From the NCBI RefSeq assembly GCF_963676685.1, contig NC_092347.1:90584592-90648591 (forward strand): a DNA stretch of 64,000 nucleotides, written 5' to 3'. The stretch is from Mytilus edulis. Taxonomy: Eukaryota > Mollusca > Bivalvia > Mytilida > Mytilidae. The notes under the pieces were generated by a model that saw only the letters and a program-made list of their open reading frames with translations, ran no database searches and was not told the DNA's origin. Positions 47,601-55,870 of the stretch are shown here, piece after piece (position 1 is the first letter of the stretch; each line of letters starts with the position of its first letter). The position numbers and the translations under genes are program-made.

Positions 47601-47920
47601 CGTTATGGTTTGGAACCCTTCCCCTTTTTTCTTAAAATAAATGGCTGGATCCGACCCTGCACATATAAGTGAATGAAAAGCAACACTTGTATATGGTTAC
47701 CTAATGGAAAACATGAATGAATCAACAGTGTCGCAGCTGTTCTTTTTATGTGAAAGTAGATAAAACCAAGTTCTTCACTCCCAAGGAAACTTGCCAACAT
47801 ATTTTGAACTGTCAAACCGGCAGCCACAAATTCAGTAGGTGGTGCTATCATTACCAGACTAAAAAATGTATATCCGAGTGTATAAATAGCAAAAAGTGTC
47901 GATTCTTCGTTTGACGACAT
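41613..47920 (-). CDS. TMEM129: TMEM129, ER membrane RING-type E3 ubiquitin ligase (four coding exons)
   Basis: Exons on the minus strand: 47920-47701, 45520-45046, 44311-44152 and 41864-41613. Phases match throughout, giving 368 aa (human protein about 362). Exon 1 encodes the N-terminal membrane segment and the AAGLTVQN and RTAATLL blocks. Exon 2 carries a second hydrophobic segment (FIIIIASAVVFYW), then VASSINVEFRRFDKFTSGP and VIVTDSWVMK. Exon 3 carries IVIKQSLSDQFLEAF. Exon 4 carries the atypical C-terminal RING: CIGCMQ, CFCRPMWCLECMGKWFASRQ and CPTCRATFC, ending VLDVCKIVK. In mammals TMEM129 acts in ER-associated degradation with Derlin-1; the same role is inferred here. Intron 2 starts with GC rather than GT (ATCAG|GCAAGT). 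The choice is fixed by homology: the join gives QIR-LNSLEYRDL, as expected for the family. Intron 3 hosts a reverse transcriptase copy in opposite orientation. Confidence 0.96.
42696..43478 (+). CDS. Reverse transcriptase fragment, Penelope-like, divergent subfamily (copy 3)
   Basis: A 260-codon open frame without internal stop. It carries FRYLDDILALNN (YxDD active site, both Asp kept), YDKRDDFSFPIVNYPFLDGD, SYGVYISQLVRFARVC and a C-terminal region RGYSYDTVVRSLKIAYFGF. The first 20 or so residues do not look like the family, and the expected upstream fingers region (LYTSIP and MGTNCAPLLAD blocks) is absent, so the copy is 5'-truncated. It lies in TMEM129 intron 3, antisense to the gene. Its residues differ from the 35950 and 54388 copies throughout, so it is a separate lineage. 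The Penelope-like assignment rests on the LYTSIP-type and YxDD motifs of its relatives; a GIY-YIG endonuclease is not seen. Confidence 0.7.
   Translation: MYFVMICSHICQRNKHKAALQFMTKISKDPSKQHLIQKFNNTFRYLDDILALNNDDFSMYTKEIYPVELTLNKANDNNDHCPFLDLDIYIINGKLNTKIYDKRDDFSFPIVNYPFLDGDVPLSPSYGVYISQLVRFARVCNNVLDFSERNLCITEKLLHQGFRYHKLVKTFTKFYQRYKEIIRKYNSTCRHLIRSGISHPKFYGNILYKAQKCQYSPQKLTKPLNRLIKRGYSYDTVVRSLKIAYFGFNIDSLIGSLHRN
43555..44118 (+). mobile_element. 3' module of the copy 3 retroelement (module M, copy A)
   Basis: This follows the reverse transcriptase frame directly and runs from CCCCTAACGGGAGGAATTGT through GAGGTCTGGAGCTGGCATGT, TCAGACTCGGACTTCTCTTG, GGGTTGAGATCTCATAAACA and GGGGCCAGCTGAAGGACACC to CATTTCCTTTCTCAATTTTA. 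The same module is present in inverted orientation at 45700-46262. Its right end lies about 34 bp from the TMEM129 exon 3 donor. Confidence 0.8.
44590..44692 (-). repeat. R2 repeat, copy g (truncated)
   Basis: On the minus strand: AGAAGATGTGGTATGAGTGC, CAATGCGAAACCC, then the GGTCAGAGTACAGCCTTCAA block. It lies in TMEM129 intron 2. Confidence 0.75.
44933..45086 (-). repeat. TMEM129: Three tandem copies of the TMEM129 exon 2 end with its GC splice donor
   Basis: On the minus strand, 45086-45037 is the real exon 2 end (GTAGTTAGTATC ... CAAATCAG|GCAAGT). The next 50 bp (45036-44987) repeat it as GTAGTTAATATC ... TAAATCAG|GCAAAT. A third, more diverged copy ends CAAATCAG|GCAAGT near 44937. Spacings between the GCAAG/AAT sites are 50 and 58 bp. 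Reading from the first into the second copy gives an in-frame stop after QVK, so only the first copy is coding. Confidence 0.85.
45040..45046 (-). other. TMEM129: Non-canonical GC splice donor of TMEM129 intron 2
   Basis: The exon ends AG at 45047-45046 and the intron starts GCAAGT (45045-45040). No GT donor nearby would keep the frame with exon 3 at 44311, whereas this site gives the family-conserved sequence across the join. Confidence 0.88.
45700..46262 (-). mobile_element. Solo 3' module of the copy 3 retroelement (module M, copy B)
   Basis: Reads on the plus strand from AATGAGAATGGAAATGGGGA through CAAAGAGACAACAACCCGAC, TTCAGCTGGCCCCTAAACA, CTGACTTGGGACAGGCGCAA and GACATGCCAGCTCCAGACTT to ATTCATCATATGAA-like sequence. 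It is the reverse complement, over about 550 bp, of module M copy A. No reverse transcriptase frame is attached, so this is a 5'-truncated insertion. It lies in TMEM129 intron 1, in the same orientation as the gene. Confidence 0.8.
46333..46430. mobile_element. Palindromic foldback MITE, perfect 32-bp arms
   Basis: Arms 46333-46364 and 46399-46430 are exact complements around ATTATGACGTCTGGCAAGGC, with a 34-bp loop that itself contains a small GGGAAGTCGTCCC palindrome. A diverged half arm (AAAATAGCCTTTCAAGACGT) occurs alone near 6540-6565. It lies in TMEM129 intron 1. Confidence 0.8.
47081..47463. mobile_element. MULE-type MITE with 94-bp TIRs and 9-bp target duplication
   Basis: Inverted arms of about 94 bp (47081-47174 and 47370-47463) start CAATCTAATTAAAAACCGAT and differ at only a few positions. 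The nine bases GGGTTAGGG occur immediately before (47072-47080) and after (47464-47472). Long TIRs with a 9-bp duplication are diagnostic of Mutator-like elements. No transposase is present. It is inserted next to a 23-bp poly-G run (47052-47074), in TMEM129 intron 1. Confidence 0.85.
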
Positions 47921-48227
47921 TTTAGTAATAATAGTTTGGCAATCGATCGTCTACTTTCAATTTACACAGAATTTTACATGTGGAGGTACTTTTGCTATAA
48001 ATATAACTAATGACCGAAAAGATGTTTGACTCTAGCAAATCACTGTTAACAGCCACTTTTAAATCTCAAATACTAGCCGATGAAATTGTGAAACAATTTT
48101 AAATTTCACAGAACATTTGTATCACTTCTATCCTTTGTAAAAGACACATACATGTATTTATAGAGAAATTAATGTTTTGATTCGAGATTAAACTGTCAAG
48201 AAATGGTTGTCCTCCCCTAAAAAAAGC

Positions 48228-48632
48228 AGATGCTCCACAGGGCGCAGCTTTATACGACCGCAGAGGTCGAACCATGAACAGATGGGGCAAGTATGGACAC
48301 AACATTCAAGCTTGATACAGCTCAGAGTTTGGAATGTGATTAAATAGTGGACACAGCAAAGGTTTCTGACACAGAATAAATGTGATCTAATGAACTTATT
48401 TTTTTTTGCTTTTGAGCAATATACTATGCAGTTGAATATTAATCCCCTAAAAAAGAAATATTTGAAGAAAAATTCTTTTTAATTTCTGAAATCTGAAATA
48501 AGAAAAATTCTATACCCCCTCCCCATTTTTTTTCTCACTTCCCCTGTTCCCTTATTCCAAAAATAATCTCATTTCAAATTTCATGTAAAGTGGAGTTTGC
48601 AACAATAACTACTCATTTAAATACATCATGAA
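48228..48632 (-). repeat. R1 repeat, copy 2
   Basis: Inverted relative to copy 1 (341-615), with the same GGTCGTATAAAGCTGCGCCC and TGTCCATACTTGCCCC end and the AGTAGTTATTGTTGCAAACT start. It keeps an internal block of more than 100 bp that copy 1 has lost. Confidence 0.8.
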
Positions 48633-48640
48633 GTATATTT

Positions 48641-48983
48641 ATTTTATATGTCTTTTTGAGTTCGTAATTAAATTTTCTATCGCGAAACAAGGGCTTTTGC
48701 TCGGGCTTCCGAAAAGAAGGGCTCCGGGATATGCGGACTAAATAAACAATGTTGCCTATGTATGATTTTTTTTACACCCACTGCATTTAAACTCTTGTGG
48801 ATAGTTGTCTCATTGGCAATCACACCACATCTAACTTTATTTCAACTCCAATGTTGCATTTTATATACTGCAATATTGTTTTATTTAGTACCATATCCCG
48901 GAGCGCTCTTTTCTGAAGCCCGAGCAAAAACCCTTGTTTCGCGATAGAAAATTTAATTACGAACCCAAAAATACATATAAAAT
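48641..48983. mobile_element. TIR element with arms of about 92 bp and an R2 fragment inside
   Basis: Arms 48641-48733 and 48892-48983 are inverted copies, sharing ATTTTATATG, TTCGTAATTAAATTTTCTAT, CGCGAAACAAGGG and GCTCCGGGATATG. The interior contains an R2 fragment (48794-48832: GATAGTTGTCTCATTGGCAA, CACACCACATCTA). It abuts the R1 copy on its left. No clear target duplication was found. Confidence 0.75.
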
Positions 48984-49305
48984 ACCTCGAATTTTAACTA
49001 AAAATCTTAATTAATCTAAATGAGACTTAAATTCGAATCTTACTAAAACTCTAATTCAAGAAGTGACTCAAATTCAAAGTTGTAACTATAACTCTGCCTT
49101 AAAATGTGAGTCAAACTCGAAACTCAATGCTAACTAGAACTTTAATTCTAAGCATAACTTAACTAGCTCAAATTTTAACTCAAACAGTAACCCGAACTTT
49201 AATTTGAACACTAATTAGATAGATGGCCACACGCATGGCACATACAACATGGACATCTATCTAAAAATAGAACAGGTTTTTCCGAATTGGTCACCTGGTC
49301 ACGTG
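48984..49305. other. Irregular array of 'aactcaaat' motifs
   Basis: A stretch of degenerate short repeats of the type AACT(C/T)(A/T)AA(T/C)TC, with no coding motif. It leads into the 21-bp minisatellite. Confidence 0.45.
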
Positions 49306-49307
49306 GT

Positions 49308-49387
49308 TTTACCTCATCAAGTATTGGGATAACCACATCAAAGAATGACAGGACCACATCAAAGAATGACAAGACCACATCAGAGAC
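49308..49387. repeat. 21-bp minisatellite, left part
   Basis: Units ACCACATCAAAGAATGACA(G/A)G repeat three to four times with a 21-bp period. The array stops abruptly at the inserted element and resumes at 51426. Confidence 0.75.
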
Positions 49388-51425
49388 ATATAATACAAGA
49401 GATTCGCAACTCTAGTAAAATCCAAGTAACGATAAATGAAATCACGTGAGACCGGACGTGATTGGGATTATAATGTGACCTGGGATGATAAAGAGAAAAT
49501 TCCGCCATTGTTGTTAAGAGAGACGATACGCTTACAGATTTGTTTTCTCGTTTATGTCGATTGTTTTCACAGCCAAAGCATGTAAGTATATTCAAAAGAT
49601 ACATCGAACTAGTTCTACCAATTTGTTTATACTATAATGTGCAAAGATGATGATAATAATCAAATGCAGACCAATTTAAATTTGGTCCATTCAGCTTCCC
49701 CTCTTTATTGCTGTAGAACCGGTGTGGCCCACCATTTTTTTTCTTCATAAAACTTAGAAATTTACGATTATATATGCAATTTTATAGTGTTATTTTACTC
49801 CCGATTGTTATCCCGTTAAAATGATACTATTTTCGTATATTTTGATCAAATAGTGTTTTCATAAAATACCATCAAAGGTGATTTATTTTTTTCACATTGA
49901 TACCCACATGACCCAAATCCAGCTATGCGAGAATTACCTTTTTTTCATAAAACTTTGAAATTATCGAATAAATATGCAATTTAATGAGCCTGTATTAATT
50001 CCAAATGTTATCTTGTTAAAACAAGATCAGCAGGGCATATATTTGTATACCATGGACATGTACACATTCCCAATATATTCCTCTTTTCTTTATAAATGTT
50101 GCCCATTATTCTCTATTCTTTATTTATTTTAGCACCCCATCATTCTCCAATCTTGATATTTTGATAAATTGTTTCCTCTTGTCTTTACTTTTCTGATTTC
50201 AGTTCATGCAGTTATTCCAATACTCTTATCGTATGAATGTATGACAGTTTCAGAAAGTCACAGGACAAAAAGTCACAATTTATTTTTTCTGATTATTTTC
50301 TTTGAACAAAAATTGCTTATTTCTATTCTTAAACTATTGTATATAAACCAACTTTGTAAACTCAAATTATCAAAAACATATCAAAGATGATCAAACAATT
50401 GTTAAAAAAACAAAGTGTCAAACTGGTTTGGCACTTAAATGGCTTCATGCTGCCAAGAAATCTTTCTTTTGCATGATTAAAATTTCAAAAATCTTCATTT
50501 TTCAAATATAATGACACATTTATTAAACTTTAATATGAATACATGTATTAAAAAGTAAATATTTAAAGATATTTCTCTTATATATACAAACAATTGTCAA
50601 CAGATTATTTGTGACTTTTTGTCCTACCAAATTTGTGACTTTATGTCCTGTGACTTTCTGTCCGTTTACCTTTTGTAAACACCTTCCCATTGGCGGATCC
50701 AGCCCCCCCTTTTTTTTTGAAGATCAATAAATTTGAATGGGGACATGTGGTAGGTAAAACATGTACAGGTATGATATAGGTAAAAAATATTAACAGGTAA
50801 ATGTGGCGCAATTAATACCATCAAAATAAAAGAGAGTGGCGCAATTAATACCTTTTCAAAACTGCAATTGGCGCAAATTGATTCTGCCCATTTTCAGAAA
50901 GAGTGTGGACACCTGTGGTGTAGTAACAACTTCTTGTGTACCAGGTGTCAAATAAAACTCCTTTTAACAGGTTGTGATTTACCTGACCATCGAATCTAGC
51001 CTAATATACATGTCACACTGTGAAATTATGTCTCCGAGACAGGTGTATATTTGATAGAAACCCATTATGAAGCTATCAAATAAAATAAACCCTGATACAA
51101 TTTATTAAGTGCTTATTATTTAATATCGTTTTTATTTTTAATTCAATATCAAATTATGTTTCTTTTTCAATAATACAAATAATACAAATCAAAATTAAAA
51201 TGACATTGAAATAAATAATTATGTATGAACTCTAATTATTTAATTAATTATGTTAAATTTAACACCGAAACAGTTATAATTTATGCTTAAACATTCACCC
51301 TTACTTCGAGTGCTTTTAATACTTTGATAATGACTCCATTACCCAAAGAGATCTTGCGAGGTTTAAATCTGGCCGTGTGATATTACGGGATTTCGACGAG
51401 TTGCCAATCTCTTGTATTATATGAC
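49388..51425. mobile_element. 2-kb TIR element inserted in the minisatellite
   Basis: The ends ATATAATACAAGAGATT.GC (49388 on) and its complement ending at 51425 are inverted copies of about 25 bp; similarity continues weakly inward (AAATCC.GTAA, ATCAC). GAC lies on both outer sides and could be a 3-bp target duplication. The 21-bp minisatellite continues on both sides. No transposase was recognised. The interior holds a nested foldback (50251-50660). Confidence 0.65.
50251..50660. mobile_element. Nested foldback element with 28-bp arms
   Basis: Arms 50251-50278 and 50633-50660 are inverted and differ at one position (CAGAAAGTCACAGGACA...). The right arm is preceded by a further GTGACTTTTTGTCCTACC copy, so that end carries a doubled motif. 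The hydrophobic frame that crosses the left arm (50169-50390) is not a recognisable protein. Confidence 0.7.
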
Positions 51426-51850
51426 TCTGACCACATCAAATAATGAAACAAACACATCAAGTAGTGTAAAATCGTCAAATTTGGAAACATCATTACGTAA
51501 TGTTAAAACCATATGAAGAATAGACAAATCATCGTTACGAAATAACAAAACCACATCATGTAATGAAACAACTTCATTACGTTAAGTCACATACACATCA
51601 AGTAATGTTAAAACCACATTGACTAATGACACAACTATATTAAATAATGGTGAAACCACATCTAGTAATGACAAAACCGTATTGAGTAATGACAAAACTA
51701 TATCAAGTCAATACGAAACCATATCGTGTAATATCGAAATATCATTAAGTAATGACTCTTCCATATTGAGTTATATTAAAACATCATTACGTAATTTCAA
51801 AACCATATTAAGTAGAGACAAAATATCATTAAGTGATATCAGAGTTACAC
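51426..51850 (+). repeat. 21-bp minisatellite, right part, in-frame heptapeptide array
   Basis: About 20 degenerate 21-bp units of the type ACAAAACCATATCAAGTAATG. Because 21 is a multiple of three, one frame (51619-51951) stays open and encodes heptads such as LSNDKTI and SSNDKTV. I see no start context, splice site or homologue that would make it a gene. Confidence 0.75.
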
Positions 51851-52349
51851 ATAAGACAGCTGTGGCGTTCCATAGTTTTTCATTGTTTAATTTATTGATA
51901 TCATACATCAAACAAATTACATTATGTACATTTGTTAACATTGTTTCATAACATTTATTTATTTTTTTTATTCTGTCTTACATTTATGTTTTAGAATTTC
52001 TGACATTTAATTCGACGCTTTTTAAAACAGTGAAATGTCTTCATTTTGAAATTTGATTAAGTCACACTACCCAAAAACATTATATAATATTTTTAGATCA
52101 ACGTTTTAAATGAAACCGTTATTGTTGTACATCGGGAAAGTAAAAAACTCGCACATATACAAATGTCTTCGTGTTCATGACACTCTAGTGATGATTATTG
52201 AAATGTTTTGTCTCATGGCGAAGATGATAGTATCCCATTCATTTATCAATACAACAAAACAATTCGGGAAAACGTGGTTTAGATACTTTTCTTTCATTTG
52301 AGCATCATCCTTTGACTTCAGTTTTTGCTACAAATATGATGTACTTTCA

Positions 52350-52386
52350 CTAGAGGCCTCGGTAGCCGAGTGGTCTAAGTAGTTAC
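52350..52386 (+). mobile_element. Truncated SINE head, tRNA-like A box
   Basis: GCCTCGGTAGCCGAGTGGTC is the A-box region of a Leu/Ser-type tRNA-like SINE head. The B box and SINE body are missing; the LINE coding sequence begins immediately after. Confidence 0.45.
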
Positions 52387-52727
52387 TATGTGAACGTCAG
52401 TTGTCACGTTCAATGAGACATAGCGTAATAAATTTGATTTTTAAAAAGAAAGGCGACAAAAACGATAAAATTTTTACAGTCCAATCACATTAGATAATGT
52501 TGATTACAAGATTTTAGACGGAATGATGGCTAAGAGACAGAAAAAAACATTGATCGACAAAGATCATAAGTAATACACAAATGTTATCAATTTAATTGAT
52601 AAAGAAGAGTTGGAAGCTTATATCTTAAAACGGACCAAGAAAAGGCCTTTGAACGAGTAAGTCATGATTTTTTAATTAAGTGTTTTAGAAAATTTGGTTT
52701 CGGAGAAAAGTTTAGAAAAAAGTAAAA
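52386..52727 (+). pseudogene. L1/Tx1-type LINE reverse transcriptase, N-terminal part, broken
   Basis: Across three frames the segment reads LSRSMRHSVINLIFKKKGDK, SPITLDNVDYKIL, DLIDKEELEAYIL-like residues and DQEKAFERVSHDFLIKCF, the first reverse transcriptase blocks of L1/Tx1-type LINEs. Frameshifts and at least one stop break it. The catalytic YADD half is missing. Downstream, at 55871, the C-terminal part of the same type of element appears. Confidence 0.8.
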
Positions 52728-52759
52728 TAACAAAAATACTGAACTTAGAGGAAAATGCA

Positions 52760-52960
52760 ATCGGAAAGTCCATATTCCAATGGCAAAATCAAATAACAAA
52801 ACACATCAAAAACAAATGGTCAAGAACTGTCATATTCCTGACTTGGTACAGGCATTTTCAAATGTAGAAAATGGTTGGTTAAACCTGGTTTTATAGCGCT
52901 AACCCTCTCACTTTGATGACAGTCTCATCAAATTCGGTTTTATTTACTATGATGCTTGAA
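52760..52960 (+). repeat. Dispersed repeat (R3-related module)
   Basis: ATTCCTGACTTGGTACAGGC, GAAAATGGTTGGTTAAACCT and GCGCTAACCCTCTCACTTTG; a diverged match lies at about 5565-5660 inside R3 copy 1. It interrupts the LINE. Confidence 0.65.
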
Positions 52961-53137
52961 CTGAACAGACATAATAAATAAAATAGTAAAAATATGGGTA
53001 CAGCAGTCATCATTGTGTAACAATTTTAAAAGGAACAATTTAACAGAACACAAAAACATCTATCTAAAAACACATTCATTGATTCGCGTGTCTGACGTTA
53101 GAAAATTTTACACGTCACATATATTTGTCGTTCAGTG

Positions 53138-54034
53138 TATATATGTTCCGGACCATATGATTTTTGGACCATACGCATATGGTCATGACCATATGAGTAT
53201 AATACTCGTTTGGTTATTAACGGGCCGGACCATATGAGTATTTGGACCATATAGGTATATTTTTTTTAAATTACATTATAAAAGTTTCCATAATACAAAA
53301 ATTTATCTAAACAATCAATGATGGTTACATGACAATGTATTATTTTATAATTCAAATACTAAGTAAAAATTAAATATTGATGCCATAGTTAGTTTTCATC
53401 GCTAATTACATTCTTGTATGTAGGCTTGGGGTGACATTTACTTCCACACGGTAGCATAGCTTTTTTGCATTTGCAAGTCTTGGTTGTGCACGATCCTTTT
53501 CATTTACACCTTTTGTTTGCGAGTGAAAAGCTAGCCTTTTTGTAGCTGTGTACAGAGATACCGAGGTCTTGGGCCATTCTGATATGTCTACGGTGTTTTT
53601 AAGTAGCTCTAGATCTCAAATATCGTAACATTACTGCAATACACCATATTCACAACTTAAATAATCTATGTTACTTAAAACAGTTTAAATTTTGGGAATT
53701 CATCGCTTTAAGTCGACATATACCCATTCACGCGTTATAACAAATCGGTAATGACTATCGGTATAAAATCATATATTATAGTTTTGCAAGTAAGTAAAAT
53801 TAACTATGTGAAACTTCTAATTCTTATTTAGCTTATCTTTTTAGTATAATATAATAATAAAATAACCTATATGATAGCGTTTTTTTAATGAACGGTCATA
53901 CCGTATGAAGAGTTTAAAAGTATTAAAAGTAAACTGTAACAGAGTGTTAATTACCCCGACCATATGAGTATACACCCATATGGTCATGACCATACGCGTA
54001 TGGACCAAATACTCATATGGTCCGGAACATATAC
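53138..54034. mobile_element. TIR element with CATATG-rich ends and a CXC remnant
   Basis: Imperfect inverted ends of about 80 bp (53138-53222 and 53956-54034) share TATATGTTCCGGACCATATG, then TTTGG(A/T)CCATACGC, and the 20-bp palindrome CATATGGTCATGACCATATG (53176-53195; 18 bases of it at 53977-53994). The motif GACCATATGAGTATTTGGAC recurs just inside the left end. The interior is about 730 bp, AT-rich, with a degraded Cys-rich coding remnant on the minus strand. I could not define a target duplication or assign a superfamily. Confidence 0.75.
53395..53577 (-). pseudogene. CXC (tesmin/TSO1-like) Cys-rich remnant
   Basis: From ATG 53577 the minus strand reads MAQDLGISVHSYKKASFSLA, then KRCK-stop-KGSCTTKTCKCKKAMLPC and GSKCHPK. 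The spacing CxxKxxC..TCKCKK....C..KCH is that of a CXC domain of the kind found at the C-terminus of some transposon-encoded proteins. One in-frame stop and the small size mean it is not functional as it stands. Confidence 0.5.
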
Positions 54035-54387
54035 AAACAATTTAGGCAATGTTAGCATACAGGGTAAAAAAATCAAAAGTATAAAAGAATTAATTTCAGA
54101 AATAGACCGATATTTAAAATAGTCCAAAAGTTTTATAGAATTTATAAGAATCCACAAATAGTTCATTCCAATACGCGATTGCATAATTTTGACGTTTGTG
54201 GTTCAACGTATTTTGTAACTCATAATAGAAATATATCATAATGATATAAAAAAGAACAATATCATACTGACGGGATCTTTAAAAGTACAGAGTCACGTTA
54301 TAAGAACCAAAGAAATACAAAAGGTCGCATATACAAAACACACCAGCAAAAAATGAAAGACAAAAATGGATTAAAAAATTTACACGA

Positions 54388-55617
54388 ATGTTAGAAATGT
54401 ACACAAGTATTCCACATTCCAAACTAAAATACAAATTGAAAGAGTTGGTATTACTTTGCTTCATAAAAAAGAATGGCCAACGTAGATACAAGTATCTTGT
54501 CTTAGGGAGGGATAAATCATACTTTGTAAAGAATAACTCTGATTCAAACAAAAAATTCTCTGAAACCGATATTATCAAGATGCTTGATTTCTTGATTGAC
54601 AACATATTTGTAACGTTCGGAGGACGTGTTTTTCAACAGACTTTCGGCATCCCAATATGGGAACAAATTGTGCCCCTCTACTTGCCGACTTGTTTCTTTA
54701 TTATTATGAGGCTGACTTCATGCAGGAACTTCTTAGGAAGAAAGATAAGAAGTTAGCAATATCCTTTAACTCTACTTTCCGCTATATAGATGACGTTCTT
54801 TCACTAAACAATTCAAAATTTGGTGACTATGTGGAACGCATCTATCCCATCGAATTGGAGATAAAGGATACTACAGATACAGTTAAGTCAGCTTCATATC
54901 TTGACTTAAATCTAGAAATTGACAATGAGGGTCGGTTGAAAACAAAACTTTACGACAAAAGAGATGATTTCAGCTTTCCAATTGTGAACTTTCCATTTCT
55001 AAGTAGCAACATTCCAGCAGCACCTGCATACGGGGTATATATCTCCCAATTAATACGATATTCCCGTGCTTGCATTTCCTATCATGATTTTCTTGATAGA
55101 GGGTTGCTGCTCACAAGGAAGCTATTAAACCAAGAGTTCCAAATGGTGAAGTTGAAATCATCCCTGCGTAAATTTTACGGACGCCATCACGAGTTGGTTG
55201 ACCGTTATGGAATAACCGTTTCACAAATGATATCGGATATGTTCCTTACGTCGTAACTACAATCCCCTTCCCTTTCATGAATGTGACCTACCGAATTAGA
55301 CTATTTACCGGATTTGTAATCACATAAGCAACACGACGGGTGCCACATGTGGAGCAGGATTTGCTTACCCTTCCGGAGCACCTGAGATCACCCCTAGTTT
55401 TTGGTGGGGTTCGTGTTGTTTATTCTTTAGTTTTCTATGTTGTGTCATGTGTACTATTGTTTTTCTGTTTGTCTTTTTCATTTTTAGCCATGACGTTCTC
55501 AGTTTGTTTTAGATTTATGAGTTTGACTGTCCCTTTGGTATCTTTCGTCCCTCTTTTAGAAGTTCTGTTAAGTGTAATGGACATTTCATCCAATGTTTCA
55601 GCTATAATAACGGAATA
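54388..55617 (+). pseudogene. Reverse transcriptase, Penelope-like, copy 4 (longest copy, one frameshift)
   Basis: The first frame (54388-54660) reads MYTSIPHSKLK, GRDKSYFVKNNSDSNKKFSE, IDNIFVTFGG and FGIPI. The second (54657-55256) continues MGTNCAPLLADLFLYYYEAD, FRYIDDVLSLNN, YDKRDDFSFPIVNFPFLSSN, AYGVYISQLIRYSRAC and FYGRHHELVDRYG to a stop. The catalytic YIDD is present. The frame change at FGIPI/MGTNC is the only break I can see in this part. The 5' end is missing. The 3' region to about 55617 matches copy 2, and then unrelated sequence begins. Confidence 0.85.
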
Positions 55618-55870
55618 GAATAAGGATGTCCTTTAAGTTCGACCCTATACACTATAAGAAACATTAGGACAAACAATTTTACAAAACACAGAAATTACTG
55701 GTATAACAATACCTTGCACAAATATTTATTCTACTATTTTCCAGCATGCAGATGACACCTTTTCCTAAGCAAAAAGGAAGTGACCTGTTATTTTTTTTCT
55801 ATATTCTAAAAATCTACAGCAGTGCTAAAGGTGCTAAAATCAATACAGAAACATCTTAAATTCTTATTTT

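Noticed and set aside
50169-50390. Hydrophobic 73-codon frame
   Set aside because: Crosses a foldback arm inside the 2-kb TIR element; no homologous motif and no splice context.
54279-54605. 108-codon frame on the minus strand
   Set aside because: Antisense shadow of the reverse transcriptase copy at 54388.
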